From Prevotella sp. (GTDB lineage Bacteria; Bacteroidota; Bacteroidia; Bacteroidales; Bacteroidaceae), in assembly GCA_017651265.1 (NCBI GenBank), contig JAGCDO010000059.1:41249-105248 (forward strand): a DNA stretch of 64,000 nucleotides, written 5' to 3'. Each line of letters begins with the position of its first letter. The stretch's first letter is position 1. The notes beneath the pieces were generated by a model. It was not told the DNA's origin. It did not search any database and was given only the letters and a program-made list of their open reading frames with translations. Position numbers and translations under genes: made by a program. Positions 24,839 through 34,015 of this stretch are shown here, one piece after another.

Positions 24839-26329
24839 ATGGAACAGACATTATTGATATACAACACCCTTCATCGTCAGAAGGAGCGTTTCGAACCCCT
24901 TCATGCCCCCAATGTGGGCATGTATGTATGTGGCCCTACCGTGTATGGTGATCCCCATTTGGGACATGCCCGTCCGGCCATCACCTTCGATATCCTTTTC
25001 CGTTACTTGAAGCATCTGGGCTACAAGGTGCGCTATGTGCGTAACATTACCGATGTGGGTCACTTGGAGCATGATGCTGACGAGGGTGAGGATAAGATTG
25101 CCAAGAAGGCACGATTGGAGCAGCTGGAGCCGATGGAGATTGCACAGTACTACACCAACCGCTACCATCAGGCCATGGAGGCTCTGAATGTGTTGCCACC
25201 AAGTATTGAGCCACATGCCACAGGACATATCATCGAGCAGCAGCAATTGGTGCAGGAGATTCTCGACAATGGCTTCGCCTATATCAGTAATGGTAGTGTG
25301 TATTTCGATATTGAGGCATATAACAAGAAATATCACTATGGTAAGCTGTCTGGTCGTTCCTTAGAGAACGTCATCAACGAGAGTCGTGCCCTTGATGGCA
25401 TAGGTGAGAAGCGCAACCAGGCCGACTTTGCCTTGTGGAAGAAAGCTTCACCCGAGCATATCATGCGCTGGCCGAGTCATTGGAGTGAGGGTTTCCCTGG
25501 CTGGCACTGTGAATGTACGGCCATGGGACGAAAGTATCTGGGCAATCATTTCGATATTCATGGCGGAGGAATGGATCTGGTATTCCCTCACCATGAATGT
25601 GAGATTGCACAGGCCACAGCTTCACAAGGCGATGACATGGTGAAATACTGGATGCACAATAACATGATTACCATCAACGGACAGAAGATGGGTAAGTCTT
25701 TGGGCAACTTCATTACCTTGGAGCAGTTCTTCACAGGTAACCACGAGCTGTTGAGTCAGGCTTATTCCCCCATGACCATCCGTTTCTTCATCCTCTCTGC
25801 CCACTATCGTAGCACGGTAGATTTCTCGGATGAGGCTTTGAAGGCCAGTGAGAAAGGATTGGAACGATTGATGAACGGCATCAACGACCTGCAGCGTGTT
25901 CCTGTATCTGATAAGTGTGACCCAGAAACCGAGCAGTTCGTGAAGTCACTGCGTCAGAAGTGCTACGATGCGATGAACGATGATTTCCTGACACAGATTG
26001 TGATCAGTCATCTGTTCGAGGCTTGTCGTGTGGTGAATACCTTGCTCGACCATAAGGCACAGATCTGCGCGGATTGCTTGAAGGAACTCTCCGACACCAT
26101 GCATCTCTTTGCCATCGACCTCTTAGGACTCCGCAATGACAAGGGTTCTAACAACGATGCCCGTGAGGAGGCCTATGGTAAGGTAGTGGATATGGTTCTC
26201 GACCTGCGTTCAAAGGCCAAGGCAGCCAAGGATTGGGCCACCAGCGACCAGATCCGTGATGCCCTTGCAGCCGCGGGATTCGAGGTGAAGGACACCAAGG
26301 ATGGTGTGACGTGGAAATTGAACAAGTAA
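24839..26329 (+). CDS. cysS: Cysteinyl-tRNA synthetase
   Basis: A 496-residue class I aminoacyl-tRNA synthetase that charges tRNA-Cys. The HIGH motif is PHLGHAR at residues 39-45 and the second signature is KMGKS at 283-287 (a common variant of KMSKS). Zinc and cysteine selection use C31 ([10 protein letters not shown]), the CECT segment ([11 protein letters not shown]) and the H/E pair in [10 protein letters not shown]. The anticodon-binding DALR-like domain occupies the C-terminal 150 residues and ends in [14 protein letters not shown]. It has its own promoter and shares a bidirectional terminator with the convergent rnr gene. Full length and intact. Confidence 0.97.
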   Translation: MEQTLLIYNTLHRQKERFEPLHAPNVGMYVCGPTVYGDPHLGHARPAITFDILFRYLKHLGYKVRYVRNITDVGHLEHDADEGEDKIAKKARLEQLEPMEIAQYYTNRYHQAMEALNVLPPSIEPHATGHIIEQQQLVQEILDNGFAYISNGSVYFDIEAYNKKYHYGKLSGRSLENVINESRALDGIGEKRNQADFALWKKASPEHIMRWPSHWSEGFPGWHCECTAMGRKYLGNHFDIHGGGMDLVFPHHECEIAQATASQGDDMVKYWMHNNMITINGQKMGKSLGNFITLEQFFTGNHELLSQAYSPMTIRFFILSAHYRSTVDFSDEALKASEKGLERLMNGINDLQRVPVSDKCDPETEQFVKSLRQKCYDAMNDDFLTQIVISHLFEACRVVNTLLDHKAQICADCLKELSDTMHLFAIDLLGLRNDKGSNNDAREEAYGKVVDMVLDLRSKAKAAKDWATSDQIRDALAAAGFEVKDTKDGVTWKLNK

Positions 26330-26342
26330 TATCTTTTAATAG

Positions 26343-26377
26343 AAAAAAGTGTATCTTTGGCAGATACACTTTTTTTG
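26343..26377. terminator. Bidirectional terminator between cysS and rnr
   Basis: AAAAAAGTGTATCT and AGATACACTTTTTT pair over 14 bp around a five-base loop; the A and T ends serve as U-tracts on either strand. Confidence 0.9.
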
Positions 26378-28606
26378 TTAATCAGCAATCGTAAAATCAA
26401 GCTGTCGTTTTTCGATATTCGCTCTGGCTACCTTAATACGAATGGGGTCGCCTAACATGTATTTGTTATGACGGCGGCGGCCTACCAATTGGTAGTTCCG
26501 CTCATCAAAGTCGTAGTAGTCATCATCGAGGTCGTGCAAAGGAATCATACCCTCGCAATGGTTCTCATCGATTTCCGCATAGATGCCGAAGGCGGTGATA
26601 CCGCTGATATGAGCATCGAACTCTTCGCCGATGAATTCCGACATAAACTCCACCATCTTATATTTAATGGAGTCGCGTTCTGCATTCTGTGCAATCTGCT
26701 CCATGTCACTGCTGTGCTCGCAGAGCTCCTCATAATGGTCGCGGTTAGCACTTCGTCCTCCTTCCTGATAGCGGGTAAGCAAACGGTGAACCATCGTGTC
26801 AGGATAACGACGTATAGGAGAAGTGAAATGTGTATAGTAATCAAAGGCCAGTCCGTAGTGCCCGATATTGAACACGCTGTACTTTGCCTTCATCATGGCC
26901 CTCAGAGCCACACTCTCAATCACATTCTGTTCCCGTTTACCGTTCACATCGTCCATCAGCTTGTTCAGACTCTTCGAGATATCCTCTTTAGAGCCTGTGG
27001 TCTTCACCTTATAGCCGAAATGAGTGATGAACTCACGCAGTCGTTCCAGCTTGGTGGGATCCGGCTGGTCGTGTATTCGGTAGGGTAGTGTCTTGGCTTT
27101 CTCGCCTTTATTCACCTTACCTATTGACTCTGCCACCTGACGGTTGGCCAAGAGCATGAACTCCTCGATGAGCTTGTTAGCATCTTTCGACTTCTTGAAA
27201 TAAGCGCGTGTGGGCTTACCGTTCTCATCTACATCGAAGTGCAGCTCCTCTCGGTCGAACTTCACCGATCCGTTCTTGAAACGTTTCTTGCGCAACTCTT
27301 TGGCGAGTGCATCCAAAGTAATCAATTCTTTAGCGTATTCACCCTCATAGGTCTTGCGGGCAGGAGCAGGTTCGCCTGTTCCATCTTTCACGCCATTCTT
27401 CTCCAAGATCTCCTGAACCTCCTCGTAGGCAAAGCGGCGGTTACTCTTGATGACCGTATGAGCCAAGTGCCAATCCTTGATGTTCGCCTCGCCGTCGAGA
27501 ACGAAGATTACACTATAGCACAACTTCTCCTCATCAGGGCGCAAGGAACAGATAAAGTTACACAGACGTTCAGGCAACATCGGAATGGTGCGGTCAACGA
27601 GATACACACTGGTAGCCCTCTTCTGTGCTTCCTTGTCGATAACGGAGCCTTCCTTGACGTAGTGGGAGACATCAGCGATATGAACACCTACCTCCCACAG
27701 TTTCGGGGGTGCGGAGGTGCGGGGGTGCGGGGGTACGAGATTACCTTTGTACTCCCGTATAGACAGCGCATCATCAAAGTCCTTGGCATCCTTGGGGTCG
27801 ATGGTAAAGGTGGTAACATCACGGAAGTCCTCTCTTCGGGCAATCTCCTGCTCAGTGATGCCTGGATCGATTCTATTGGCCGCCTCCTCCACGTTCTTCG
27901 GGTACTTATACGGCAGTCCGTATTGAGCAAGAATAGCATGCATCTCAGCATTGTTCTCGCCAATCTTTCCCAATACGTCAATCACTTCGCCCACAATGTT
28001 CTTCGACTCCTTCGAAGGCCATTGTGTAATCTTTACCACCGCCTTATCATCAGTCTTACCCCCCTTGAGTTTCTTCTTGGGGATGAAGATATCGTGAACG
28101 AACAAGTTCCCATCGGGAATCAGGAAGGCGAAATCGCGCTCCACCTGCAGTCTTCCAACCACCTGGTCATGCGCCCTGCGAATAATCTCTGTGACCATAG
28201 CCTCTTTGATATGCTTCTCACGTCGTGCCATCATCGTAACCTTCACACGGTCGCCATTGAGTGCAAACATCGAGTTACGTTCTGCGATGAACACAGGCTT
28301 ATCACTTCCATCGGCAAGGAACGAGTTCTTTCCGTTGGCCTTACGGATGAAAATACCTTCGGCCACCTGTCCTCTTAAGTTCAGTCGGTAGCTATGCTCA
28401 GAGGGCTTACTTAAGAAATCGTCCCAGCTCATATCCTCGAGGATGTCCATGGCAAGCATCTTCGAGGGATGGTTGTCAAGGTGCAGGGTCTTGAAGATCT
28501 GCTTGATGGTGTATGTTTCGTTAGGGTTCTGCTGGAATAAGGTCTGGAGCATTTCGCTCAGCTTATTCTTGGTGAGGCGTTTGCCTTTGTTCTTACCTTT
28601 TGCCAT
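26378..28606 (-). CDS. rnr: Ribonuclease R with a repeat-derived peptide insert
   Basis: A 742-residue 3'-5' exoribonuclease of the RNase II/R family. It has a helix-turn-helix N-terminus, two cold-shock domains (about 60-230), the RNB catalytic domain (about 260-600) and an S1 domain (ITAFGIYAEIDENHCEGMI). The active-site Asp cluster is in TIDPKDAKDFDDALS and the later YTHFTSPIRRYPD is the usual RNB end. Between GNL and KLWEVGVHIADVSHYV, residues about 290-301 read VPPHPRTSAPP, encoded by a G-rich tandem repeat; RNase R normally has only a short loop there. The frame opens back to 28645, but the MAKGKNKGKR start at 28606 follows a promoter box at 28635-28642. Processes structured RNA and rRNA fragments. 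Confidence 0.95.
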   Translation of the reverse strand: MAKGKNKGKRLTKNKLSEMLQTLFQQNPNETYTIKQIFKTLHLDNHPSKMLAMDILEDMSWDDFLSKPSEHSYRLNLRGQVAEGIFIRKANGKNSFLADGSDKPVFIAERNSMFALNGDRVKVTMMARREKHIKEAMVTEIIRRAHDQVVGRLQVERDFAFLIPDGNLFVHDIFIPKKKLKGGKTDDKAVVKITQWPSKESKNIVGEVIDVLGKIGENNAEMHAILAQYGLPYKYPKNVEEAANRIDPGITEQEIARREDFRDVTTFTIDPKDAKDFDDALSIREYKGNLVPPHPRTSAPPKLWEVGVHIADVSHYVKEGSVIDKEAQKRATSVYLVDRTIPMLPERLCNFICSLRPDEEKLCYSVIFVLDGEANIKDWHLAHTVIKSNRRFAYEEVQEILEKNGVKDGTGEPAPARKTYEGEYAKELITLDALAKELRKKRFKNGSVKFDREELHFDVDENGKPTRAYFKKSKDANKLIEEFMLLANRQVAESIGKVNKGEKAKTLPYRIHDQPDPTKLERLREFITHFGYKVKTTGSKEDISKSLNKLMDDVNGKREQNVIESVALRAMMKAKYSVFNIGHYGLAFDYYTHFTSPIRRYPDTMVHRLLTRYQEGGRSANRDHYEELCEHSSDMEQIAQNAERDSIKYKMVEFMSEFIGEEFDAHISGITAFGIYAEIDENHCEGMIPLHDLDDDYYDFDERNYQLVGRRRHNKYMLGDPIRIKVARANIEKRQLDFTIAD
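27704..27737 (-). repeat. G-rich tandem repeat inside rnr
   Basis: Units of GGGGGTGCG/GGAGGTGCG on the plus strand, about four copies of 8-9 bases, make the codons for PPHPRTSAPP in RNase R. The insert keeps the frame. Confidence 0.8.
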
Positions 28607-28634
28607 AGTCGTAGCGTTTAATAGAATCGTGATG

Positions 28635-28642
28635 CAAATATA
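28635..28642 (-). promoter_or_regulatory. Promoter -7 box for rnr
   Basis: TATATTTG on the minus strand, 28 bases before the ATG at 28606. Confidence 0.65.
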
Positions 28643-28704
28643 CATAAAATCTGCGAAACATACTATTTTCGTTACGTTTATTTTGCATTTCGTTCACTTA
28701 TTCG

Positions 28705-28712
28705 TACCTTTG
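28705..28712 (+). promoter_or_regulatory. Promoter -7 box for the epimerase gene
   Basis: TACCTTTG with only eight bases to the ATG at 28721; the message must have an extremely short leader or none. Confidence 0.72.
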
Positions 28713-28720
28713 CATGTTGA

Positions 28721-29746
28721 ATGGACAGGATACTGATTACAGGCGCCTCTGGATTCATCGGTAGCTTTATCGTGGAAGAGGCATTGAAACGCAACATGGA
28801 AGTATGGGCAGCCGTCAGGAGAAGCAGTTCTCGCGAATGGCTGCAGGATGAACGTATCCATTTCATTGAGCTGAATCTTTCTTCTGAGGACGATTTGAAG
28901 AAACAGCTTCAAGATCATGTCTTCGATTATGTAGTGCATGCCGCTGGTGTTACGAAATGTCTTCGTAAAGAGCAATTCTTTAAGGTGAACACCGAGGGAA
29001 CAAAACATCTGGTGATCGCCTTGCTCGCTTTGCAGATGCCCTTAAAGAAGTTCATCTACCTGAGTAGTCTGAGTATCTTCGGAGCCATTCGTGAACAACA
29101 GCCCTACGAGGCCATCCGTGAAACTGATACGCCGCAGCCTAACACGGAATATGGCAAGAGTAAGTTAGCCGCAGAAGCAATCCTCAAGGGTTGCAGTAAG
29201 CCCCTCCCTATGGAGGGGTTGGGGGTGGCTCTCCCTTACGTCATCTTGCGCCCCACAGGTGTTTATGGCCCTCGCGAAAAAGACTATTTCCTCATGGTGA
29301 AGAGTATCCAGTCGCATTCGGATTTCTCCGTAGGTTTCAAACGTCAAGACATCACCTTTGTTTATGTCAAAGATGTGGTGCAGGCCGTCTTTTTAGCCAT
29401 GGAGCGCGGTAAGAGCGGCAGGTGTTATTTCCTGAGCGACGGACAGGTGTATCAGTCGGCTACGTTCAGTAATCTGCTTATCCGCGAACTCGGCAACCCC
29501 TGGTGCCTACGCATCAAAGCCCCCATCTGGTTACTGCGCATTGTTACCTTCTTTGGCGAGCAGGTGGGTAGGATAACAGGAAAGATATCCGCGCTGAACA
29601 ACGATAAGTATCATATCCTGAAGCAGCGCAACTGGCGTTGTGATATTCAGCCGGCAATCGATGAACTGGGCTATCAGCCGGAATACCAGCTGGAGCGTGG
29701 GGTAAAAGAAACGGTTGCGTGGTATAAGGAGCAAGGGTGGATTTAG
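28721..29746 (+). CDS. NAD-dependent epimerase/dehydratase with a repeat-derived insert
   Basis: A 341-residue extended short-chain dehydrogenase. NAD is bound through GASGFIGSF at residues 8-16; the catalytic Ser and Tyr-Lys lie in YLSSLSIFG and YGKSK, and ILRPTGVYGP is the conserved substrate-side motif. Related proteins act on nucleotide sugars, sterol-like compounds or dihydroflavonols; the substrate is not readable. Residues about 160-171 (SKPLPMEGLGVA), between the helix after YGKSK and LPYVILRP, come from a palindromic CCCCTCC...GGAGGGG repeat and look like an insertion of a dozen residues. The PAP2 gene follows after an AATTGA-rich repeat. Confidence 0.85.
   Translation: MDRILITGASGFIGSFIVEEALKRNMEVWAAVRRSSSREWLQDERIHFIELNLSSEDDLKKQLQDHVFDYVVHAAGVTKCLRKEQFFKVNTEGTKHLVIALLALQMPLKKFIYLSSLSIFGAIREQQPYEAIRETDTPQPNTEYGKSKLAAEAILKGCSKPLPMEGLGVALPYVILRPTGVYGPREKDYFLMVKSIQSHSDFSVGFKRQDITFVYVKDVVQAVFLAMERGKSGRCYFLSDGQVYQSATFSNLLIRELGNPWCLRIKAPIWLLRIVTFFGEQVGRITGKISALNNDKYHILKQRNWRCDIQPAIDELGYQPEYQLERGVKETVAWYKEQGWI
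29199..29230 (+). repeat. Palindromic repeat inserted in the epimerase gene
   Basis: CCCCTCC-CTAT-GGAGGGG followed by TTGGGGGTGG. It is palindromic, very G/C-rich against its surroundings, and keeps the reading frame. Confidence 0.8.
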
Positions 29747-29749
29747 TGG

Positions 29750-29796
29750 AATTGAGAATTGAAAATTGACAATTGACAATTGAGAATTGGAATTGA
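29750..29796 (+). repeat. AATTGA-type degenerate tandem repeat at a gene start
   Basis: Repeated GAATTGAAAATTGACAATTG-type units fill the space between the epimerase stop and the PAP2 reading frame and supply the TTG start of the latter. A sister tract is at 40190-40222. Confidence 0.8.
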
Positions 29797-30743
29797 AAAG
29801 ATTGTTTGCGATAGAGAAGAAGCCCTGTAAGGGGTTGTTTGCGTATGAGTGGGTGGTGGCAGCTTATCTGTTGCTCACCCTGATCGTCATCTTCTTTTGC
29901 TATACCAAGATGCCGAATGCGCAGGCAATGATCTGGGGACGAGTGCGTGTGGTTGTCACAACGGCAGCTATGATTCTTGTCTATCGACTGATTCCTTGTC
30001 GTTTTACCCGTTTGGCGCGTGCCACCCTTCAGTTGGCAATGCTTTCCTGGTGGTATCCCGATACCTATGAAATCAACCGCATCTTTCCCAACCTCGATCA
30101 TCTTTTTGCCCAGTGGGAACAGCAGCTTTTCAGCTGTCAGCCAGCTTTCCACTTCTCGCAGCTGATGCCTTGGCCGTGGTTCAGCGAACTGATGGACTTA
30201 GGTTATGTGTCGTATTTCCCCATGATCGTCACGGTGGTCATCTTCTATTTCTTCTTCCGCTACGAAGAGTTCCATCGCACCGTATTCATCATCTTAGGTG
30301 GCTTCTTCATCTATTATATCATCTTCATCTTCCTGCCAGTAACGGGTCCGCAATATTACTATGGAGCCATTGGAATGGATCAGGTGGCGCAAGGCGTTTT
30401 CCCTAACATACACGACTATTTCAACTTCTCGATGGAGCGAATGACGAGTCCTGGATATGCCAACGGTATTTTCTACCAGATGGTGGAAGATGCGCATAAT
30501 GCAGGCGAACGCCCAACAGCAGCCTTCCCAAGCAGTCATGTGGGCATCACTACCATACTCATGTTCCTTGCTTGGCACAGCAAGAGCAAGCGTCTGTTCT
30601 TTATCCTATTACCCTTCTTCATCCTGATGTTCTTTGCCACGGTTTATATCCAGGCGCACTATGCCATTGATGCCATTGCCGGATTGCTTACAGGAGCCTT
30701 ATTATATGGCGTTTTGAGCAGATTTTGTACCTACAAATGGTGA
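29787..30743 (+). CDS. PAP2-superfamily membrane phosphatase
   Basis: A 318-residue protein with about six transmembrane helices and the PAP2 active-site motifs: PTAAFPSSHVGIT (C2) and QAHYAIDAIAG (C3, with the catalytic His). Such proteins dephosphorylate lipid phosphates, for example undecaprenyl or lipid A phosphates, at the inner membrane. The reading frame has an in-frame stop at 29781 and no ATG before the first helix, so translation has to begin at a TTG (29787 or 29793), which lies in the AATTGA repeat. Either the repeat replaced the original start or the true start is a rare codon. It follows the epimerase gene by 40 bases and is probably co-transcribed. Confidence 0.82.
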   Translation: MELKRLFAIEKKPCKGLFAYEWVVAAYLLLTLIVIFFCYTKMPNAQAMIWGRVRVVVTTAAMILVYRLIPCRFTRLARATLQLAMLSWWYPDTYEINRIFPNLDHLFAQWEQQLFSCQPAFHFSQLMPWPWFSELMDLGYVSYFPMIVTVVIFYFFFRYEEFHRTVFIILGGFFIYYIIFIFLPVTGPQYYYGAIGMDQVAQGVFPNIHDYFNFSMERMTSPGYANGIFYQMVEDAHNAGERPTAAFPSSHVGITTILMFLAWHSKSKRLFFILLPFFILMFFATVYIQAHYAIDAIAGLLTGALLYGVLSRFCTYKW

Positions 30744-30803
30744 TATAGGGTTAATAAATCTTAATTTCTTGAATAATTAGGTATAACGTACGTAAATATA
30801 ATG

Positions 30804-30811
30804 TATATTTG
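30804..30811 (+). promoter_or_regulatory. Promoter -7 box for the large surface protein
   Basis: TATATTTG, 43 bases before the ATG at 30855, in an AT-rich stretch. Confidence 0.65.
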
Positions 30812-30854
30812 TGCGTTCTATCAAATATAATTAATTCAAGAAATCGACTTTCCT

Positions 30855-33356
30855 ATGAGCAAGAAGAAGCATTATTGTATATTCCTTATTGTCCTATTCC
30901 TGAGCACTTTACCGCTTTGCAAATTGGCTGCACAGCAGACAGAAGATACGCATGCCCACTCTGAAAGTCATAAGTGGAAAGGTATCGATGTGAATAATAC
31001 AGTGATTGGCAATGATGATTATGCTCCTAATCCCGGTTCCTATAAAAATTATACTCCTTATATAGATAAATACCCCTTTAATAAAGGAAAGACCATCTTT
31101 CTGTATAATGTAGGCACAGGTAAATTTCTTATTGAAGGTGGTAACTTTGGAATGGAGGGCAGACTCTTCCATGAAGACTTTGGGCGCCCTTTATATTTGT
31201 TCTCTGATGGATACATATTGAGTGGCATCAAAGAGAAAGTTGATGATACGAGTACTAAGTTTATATTTGGTTGTAACGTCCCGGGAGTATTTCATTCACA
31301 GTCAAACTGGACTAATTGGAATCAATACAGTTTTACTATTATGATGGACGCTGATTTATCCAGACGCTCTAAAGGATGGCAGTTCCAACGGGTGCCAGGT
31401 GAAACAGGCGACACCTACACTTACTACATGTATGAAGAAAAGAGAGTTAATAATAAAGATGTTCAATATTATCTCGGTGCTGCTTATGGTGAATGTCATG
31501 CTTCCGCTTGGAAGGGTGATGGACAGCTTGTGTATATGGATGATGACCGAGCCACTTGGACAACCTATAACCCTCAAAATGACACAAGTAAAAAGAATGT
31601 AAATGGCGAAGGAATCGCCTTGAATGAACTTTACCAATGGCGTGTTGTATCGATAGAGCAGTTCTATGAAGTGCTTAGTGAAGAGGTGACAGGACTGAAT
31701 CCCAGCGTCGCTGCATTAATACTCGACCGTGACTTTACACGTAATGCCAACGACTTCGACACAAACTGGGTGATGGAGGAAAAAGCAGACGCTGATTATA
31801 CTCAGAAAGGAAGATGGGGTTATACTTCCGGCAGATATCTTAATAATGCTGAACAGAATAGCGCTACTTATCCCAATGATGCCTGGAACAAGCCAATACG
31901 ACTGAAAAACGTATTTGATGGAGATCTCGCTTATGGCTGGGAGAATGCAAAATACGGCTTTTTGACCTTTGAGGGAATTGGTCGGACATATACTGAGTTC
32001 GAAGTACCCCAACCAGGGTGGTACATGATTCAATGTTATGGTTTCATACAAAGCGATAACAATGATGCCTACATTTTTGCCAAAGTGAAGGACAGCACAA
32101 TTGATGGCATTGAAGGCGGCGAATCGAAAAATAATTTGGTAAGAGTACCCTCGGGCACATTTCCGAGCAAAAACTCAAAAGCCAATTGTCTTGAGGTAGG
32201 TAAAACCCTTACAAGATCAGACAAGGATAAAGAGTCATATAAGAACACTGTGTGGATTCTGGTAACTGAAGAGCAGTTCCCAACAAATGGGCCAAAGCCT
32301 GTGCTACAAGTAGGCGTAGGTAAGGACGCTGCGACCAAGAGCACTAATAAAAAGAATAATTGCTACTACGATACCGACTGGGTGTGCGTGGATGACTTCC
32401 GTGCATCATATTTAGGACTGGGTCCTTGTTTCTTCTACGAGGATGAGGAAAATCTGGACTACTTGCTCTTTGATGAAGAACATATCAAAAAACAGCATCA
32501 GAGTGCGGTGCCGAATGGACATTATAGCGGAGCGGTTTGCTTGGAACGAACCTTCAAGAAAGACCAATGGAACTCGTTCTCGTTCCCGTTGCCACTCACA
32601 GGCGAGCAGGTGCGCTTTGCTTTTGGCGAGGATGCAAAACTGGCAAGAATACATAGTGTCGGTAATATGTCACAGAATCCCAACGTCATTGATTTCAAGA
32701 CAGTGACTCTATTTACCACTGATGTAGTGGTGGAACCAGGAAATTTCTATCTACTGAAACCAACAAAGGAACCGACATCAGGTATTGACCCACTGGAACA
32801 ACAAGCCACCTACTATGAATTGGGACGTATGTTCTTCTCTGTGAATGAAAGCGAACCAGATAGTTATACCCATGATAGGATGTCTGTAAATGTGTTGATG
32901 AAGAATGAACAAAGCATAGTTTCGCGCGATGGCAACCACGACGGAATAGCATCGGTGAACTATGTGAGAACCCCTGGCTATAAAAGCTTCAGCGTGAGTG
33001 GCGGTGTTCATTATGGGGATGAAGCCAATGGCATCTATGCTACCAAGGGTTCCTATGCCGTCAGCAACAACACCATCTATCATCTGGCAAAAGATACTCC
33101 TCTCAAAGGCTTCCGAGGCTGGATTACATTGCAAGAACCCGTTGGTCAGCAGGCAAAAGATTTCACGATGGAAGTCTTTGGAATCTTCGACAAGGAGCCT
33201 GTTTCTATTGCTACCGACGTGGATTTGCCGCGCATACAGATTCTTAATAATGATGAGGCCGTATACGACCTCTCAGGTCGTAAGGTGGGCAATCTGGGCT
33301 CCTCTTTACCGAAAGGACTGTATATCGTGAGAGGCAAGAAGTATTTGGTGAAGTAG
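30855..33356 (+). CDS. Large secreted surface protein, unknown family
   Basis: An 833-residue protein. The signal peptide MSKKKHYCIFLIVLFLSTL ends near KLAAQ. The mature part is beta-rich and aromatic with no family I recognise: segments such as GKTIFLYNVGTGKFLIEGGN (lectin- or ricin-like in flavour), TYTEFEVPQPGWYMIQCYGF (a carbohydrate-binding-module-like strand pair) and ERTFKKDQWNSFSFPLPLTG. The last 40 residues (YDLSGRKVGNLGSSLPKGLY, then IVRGKKYLVK) are the Bacteroidota C-terminal tail that directs type IX secretion or surface sorting. The gene is AT-rich and is followed three bases later by a small acidic peptide gene. Likely surface-exposed; function unknown. Confidence 0.7.
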   Translation: MSKKKHYCIFLIVLFLSTLPLCKLAAQQTEDTHAHSESHKWKGIDVNNTVIGNDDYAPNPGSYKNYTPYIDKYPFNKGKTIFLYNVGTGKFLIEGGNFGMEGRLFHEDFGRPLYLFSDGYILSGIKEKVDDTSTKFIFGCNVPGVFHSQSNWTNWNQYSFTIMMDADLSRRSKGWQFQRVPGETGDTYTYYMYEEKRVNNKDVQYYLGAAYGECHASAWKGDGQLVYMDDDRATWTTYNPQNDTSKKNVNGEGIALNELYQWRVVSIEQFYEVLSEEVTGLNPSVAALILDRDFTRNANDFDTNWVMEEKADADYTQKGRWGYTSGRYLNNAEQNSATYPNDAWNKPIRLKNVFDGDLAYGWENAKYGFLTFEGIGRTYTEFEVPQPGWYMIQCYGFIQSDNNDAYIFAKVKDSTIDGIEGGESKNNLVRVPSGTFPSKNSKANCLEVGKTLTRSDKDKESYKNTVWILVTEEQFPTNGPKPVLQVGVGKDAATKSTNKKNNCYYDTDWVCVDDFRASYLGLGPCFFYEDEENLDYLLFDEEHIKKQHQSAVPNGHYSGAVCLERTFKKDQWNSFSFPLPLTGEQVRFAFGEDAKLARIHSVGNMSQNPNVIDFKTVTLFTTDVVVEPGNFYLLKPTKEPTSGIDPLEQQATYYELGRMFFSVNESEPDSYTHDRMSVNVLMKNEQSIVSRDGNHDGIASVNYVRTPGYKSFSVSGGVHYGDEANGIYATKGSYAVSNNTIYHLAKDTPLKGFRGWITLQEPVGQQAKDFTMEVFGIFDKEPVSIATDVDLPRIQILNNDEAVYDLSGRKVGNLGSSLPKGLYIVRGKKYLVK

Positions 33357-33386
33357 TGTATGAACAAGAGCGTGGAGAAACGGAAT

Positions 33387-33614
33387 ATGAAAAGACAATA
33401 CATAGCACCGGAAACATGGATAACCCCTTATGAGGCTATCGATATTCTTGCGTACTCTCGTTTTGGCTATGCTATTGATAACGATCCTCCCAAGGATAGT
33501 AATATCATCAACATCGAGGAAGAAGATGAGAACTGGCCAGGAGAAGGCCAGTGGGGAGATACTTGGTCAGGTGAAGATTGGACAGATACTGGATTCTATC
33601 TGGATCTGGATTGA
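33387..33614 (+). CDS. Small acidic, Trp-rich peptide
   Basis: About 75 residues from the ATG at 33387 (or 84 from an ATG at 33360, three bases after the upstream stop). The start MKRQYIAPETWITPYEAIDI followed by LAYS recalls the short 'MKKxYxAPxxE' peptides that Prevotella often encodes downstream of surface proteins; the rest is acidic, Gly/Trp-rich (NWPGEGQWGDTWSGEDW) and ends TGFYLDLD. There is no clear signal peptide or transmembrane helix. It is too regular in context and composition to be chance, but the function is unknown; a ribosomally made peptide precursor or an accessory to the surface protein are options. No modification enzymes are next to it. Confidence 0.65.
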   Translation: MKRQYIAPETWITPYEAIDILAYSRFGYAIDNDPPKDSNIINIEEEDENWPGEGQWGDTWSGEDWTDTGFYLDLD

Positions 33615-33632
33615 TCGCCATTTTCTTACATT

Positions 33633-33819
33633 CTTACATTCCAACTTTCTTACATTAAGGTGGTTTTGAAGTGCGGAAATCAATGGCCTATATTATATAT
33701 AAATATAGAATAATAATAATTATAATCACTTCAATTTGACGTTCCAATTTTGACAATCTGCAACCGCAAAAAGTGAGAAGGTGCTTAATGTAAGATTGTT
33801 GGAAAGTTGGATTGTAAGA
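33633..33819. repeat. Nested inverted repeat before miaB
   Basis: Outer arms: CTTACATTCCAACTTTC (33633-) with TTACATTAAG to 33659 is inverse to 33784-33819, which has a few extra bases in the middle. Inner arms TTGAAGTG (33666-33673) and CACTTCAA (33727-33734). The centre is AT-rich. It is the size and shape of a small non-autonomous mobile element. Confidence 0.55.
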
Positions 33820-33825
33820 TTTTGA

Positions 33826-33910
33826 TAGAAAGTGCCACACTTCGCGTTTGAAACTATGGTACTTTGCGTTTGAAACCATGGTACTTTTCAATTGAAAGTG
33901 CCTCAAACGC
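33826..33910. repeat. 22-bp tandem array C before miaB
   Basis: Units at 33844-33865 and 33866-33887 (GCGTTTGAAACYATGGTACTTT-like, 21 of 22 identical; the motif is split by one variable base) are flanked by GAAAGTGCC copies. The second unit with the 3' flank folds: GCGTTTGA (33866) with TCAAACGC (33903-33910) and GGTACTTT with GAAAGTGCC. The same family is at 20600-20690 and 46273-46316. Confidence 0.85.
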
Positions 33911-34015
33911 TGATAGCGGGAACGTCATTCTCTGGTAGCGTTTACGGCGTTCAGTGTTTTTTAACGTTAGAATCTTGTTTGTTAAAGGATTTTCACGCGC
34001 TGTAGGGGGTCGATA

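Noticed and set aside
24839-26329. KMGKS in place of KMSKS in CysS as a defect
   Set aside because: This is a tolerated variant, and the rest of the active site is intact.
27239-28378. Long open frame (379 codons) antisense to rnr
   Set aside because: It is the mirror of a well-conserved RNase R gene with fitting codon use on the minus strand; no family or promoter on the plus strand.
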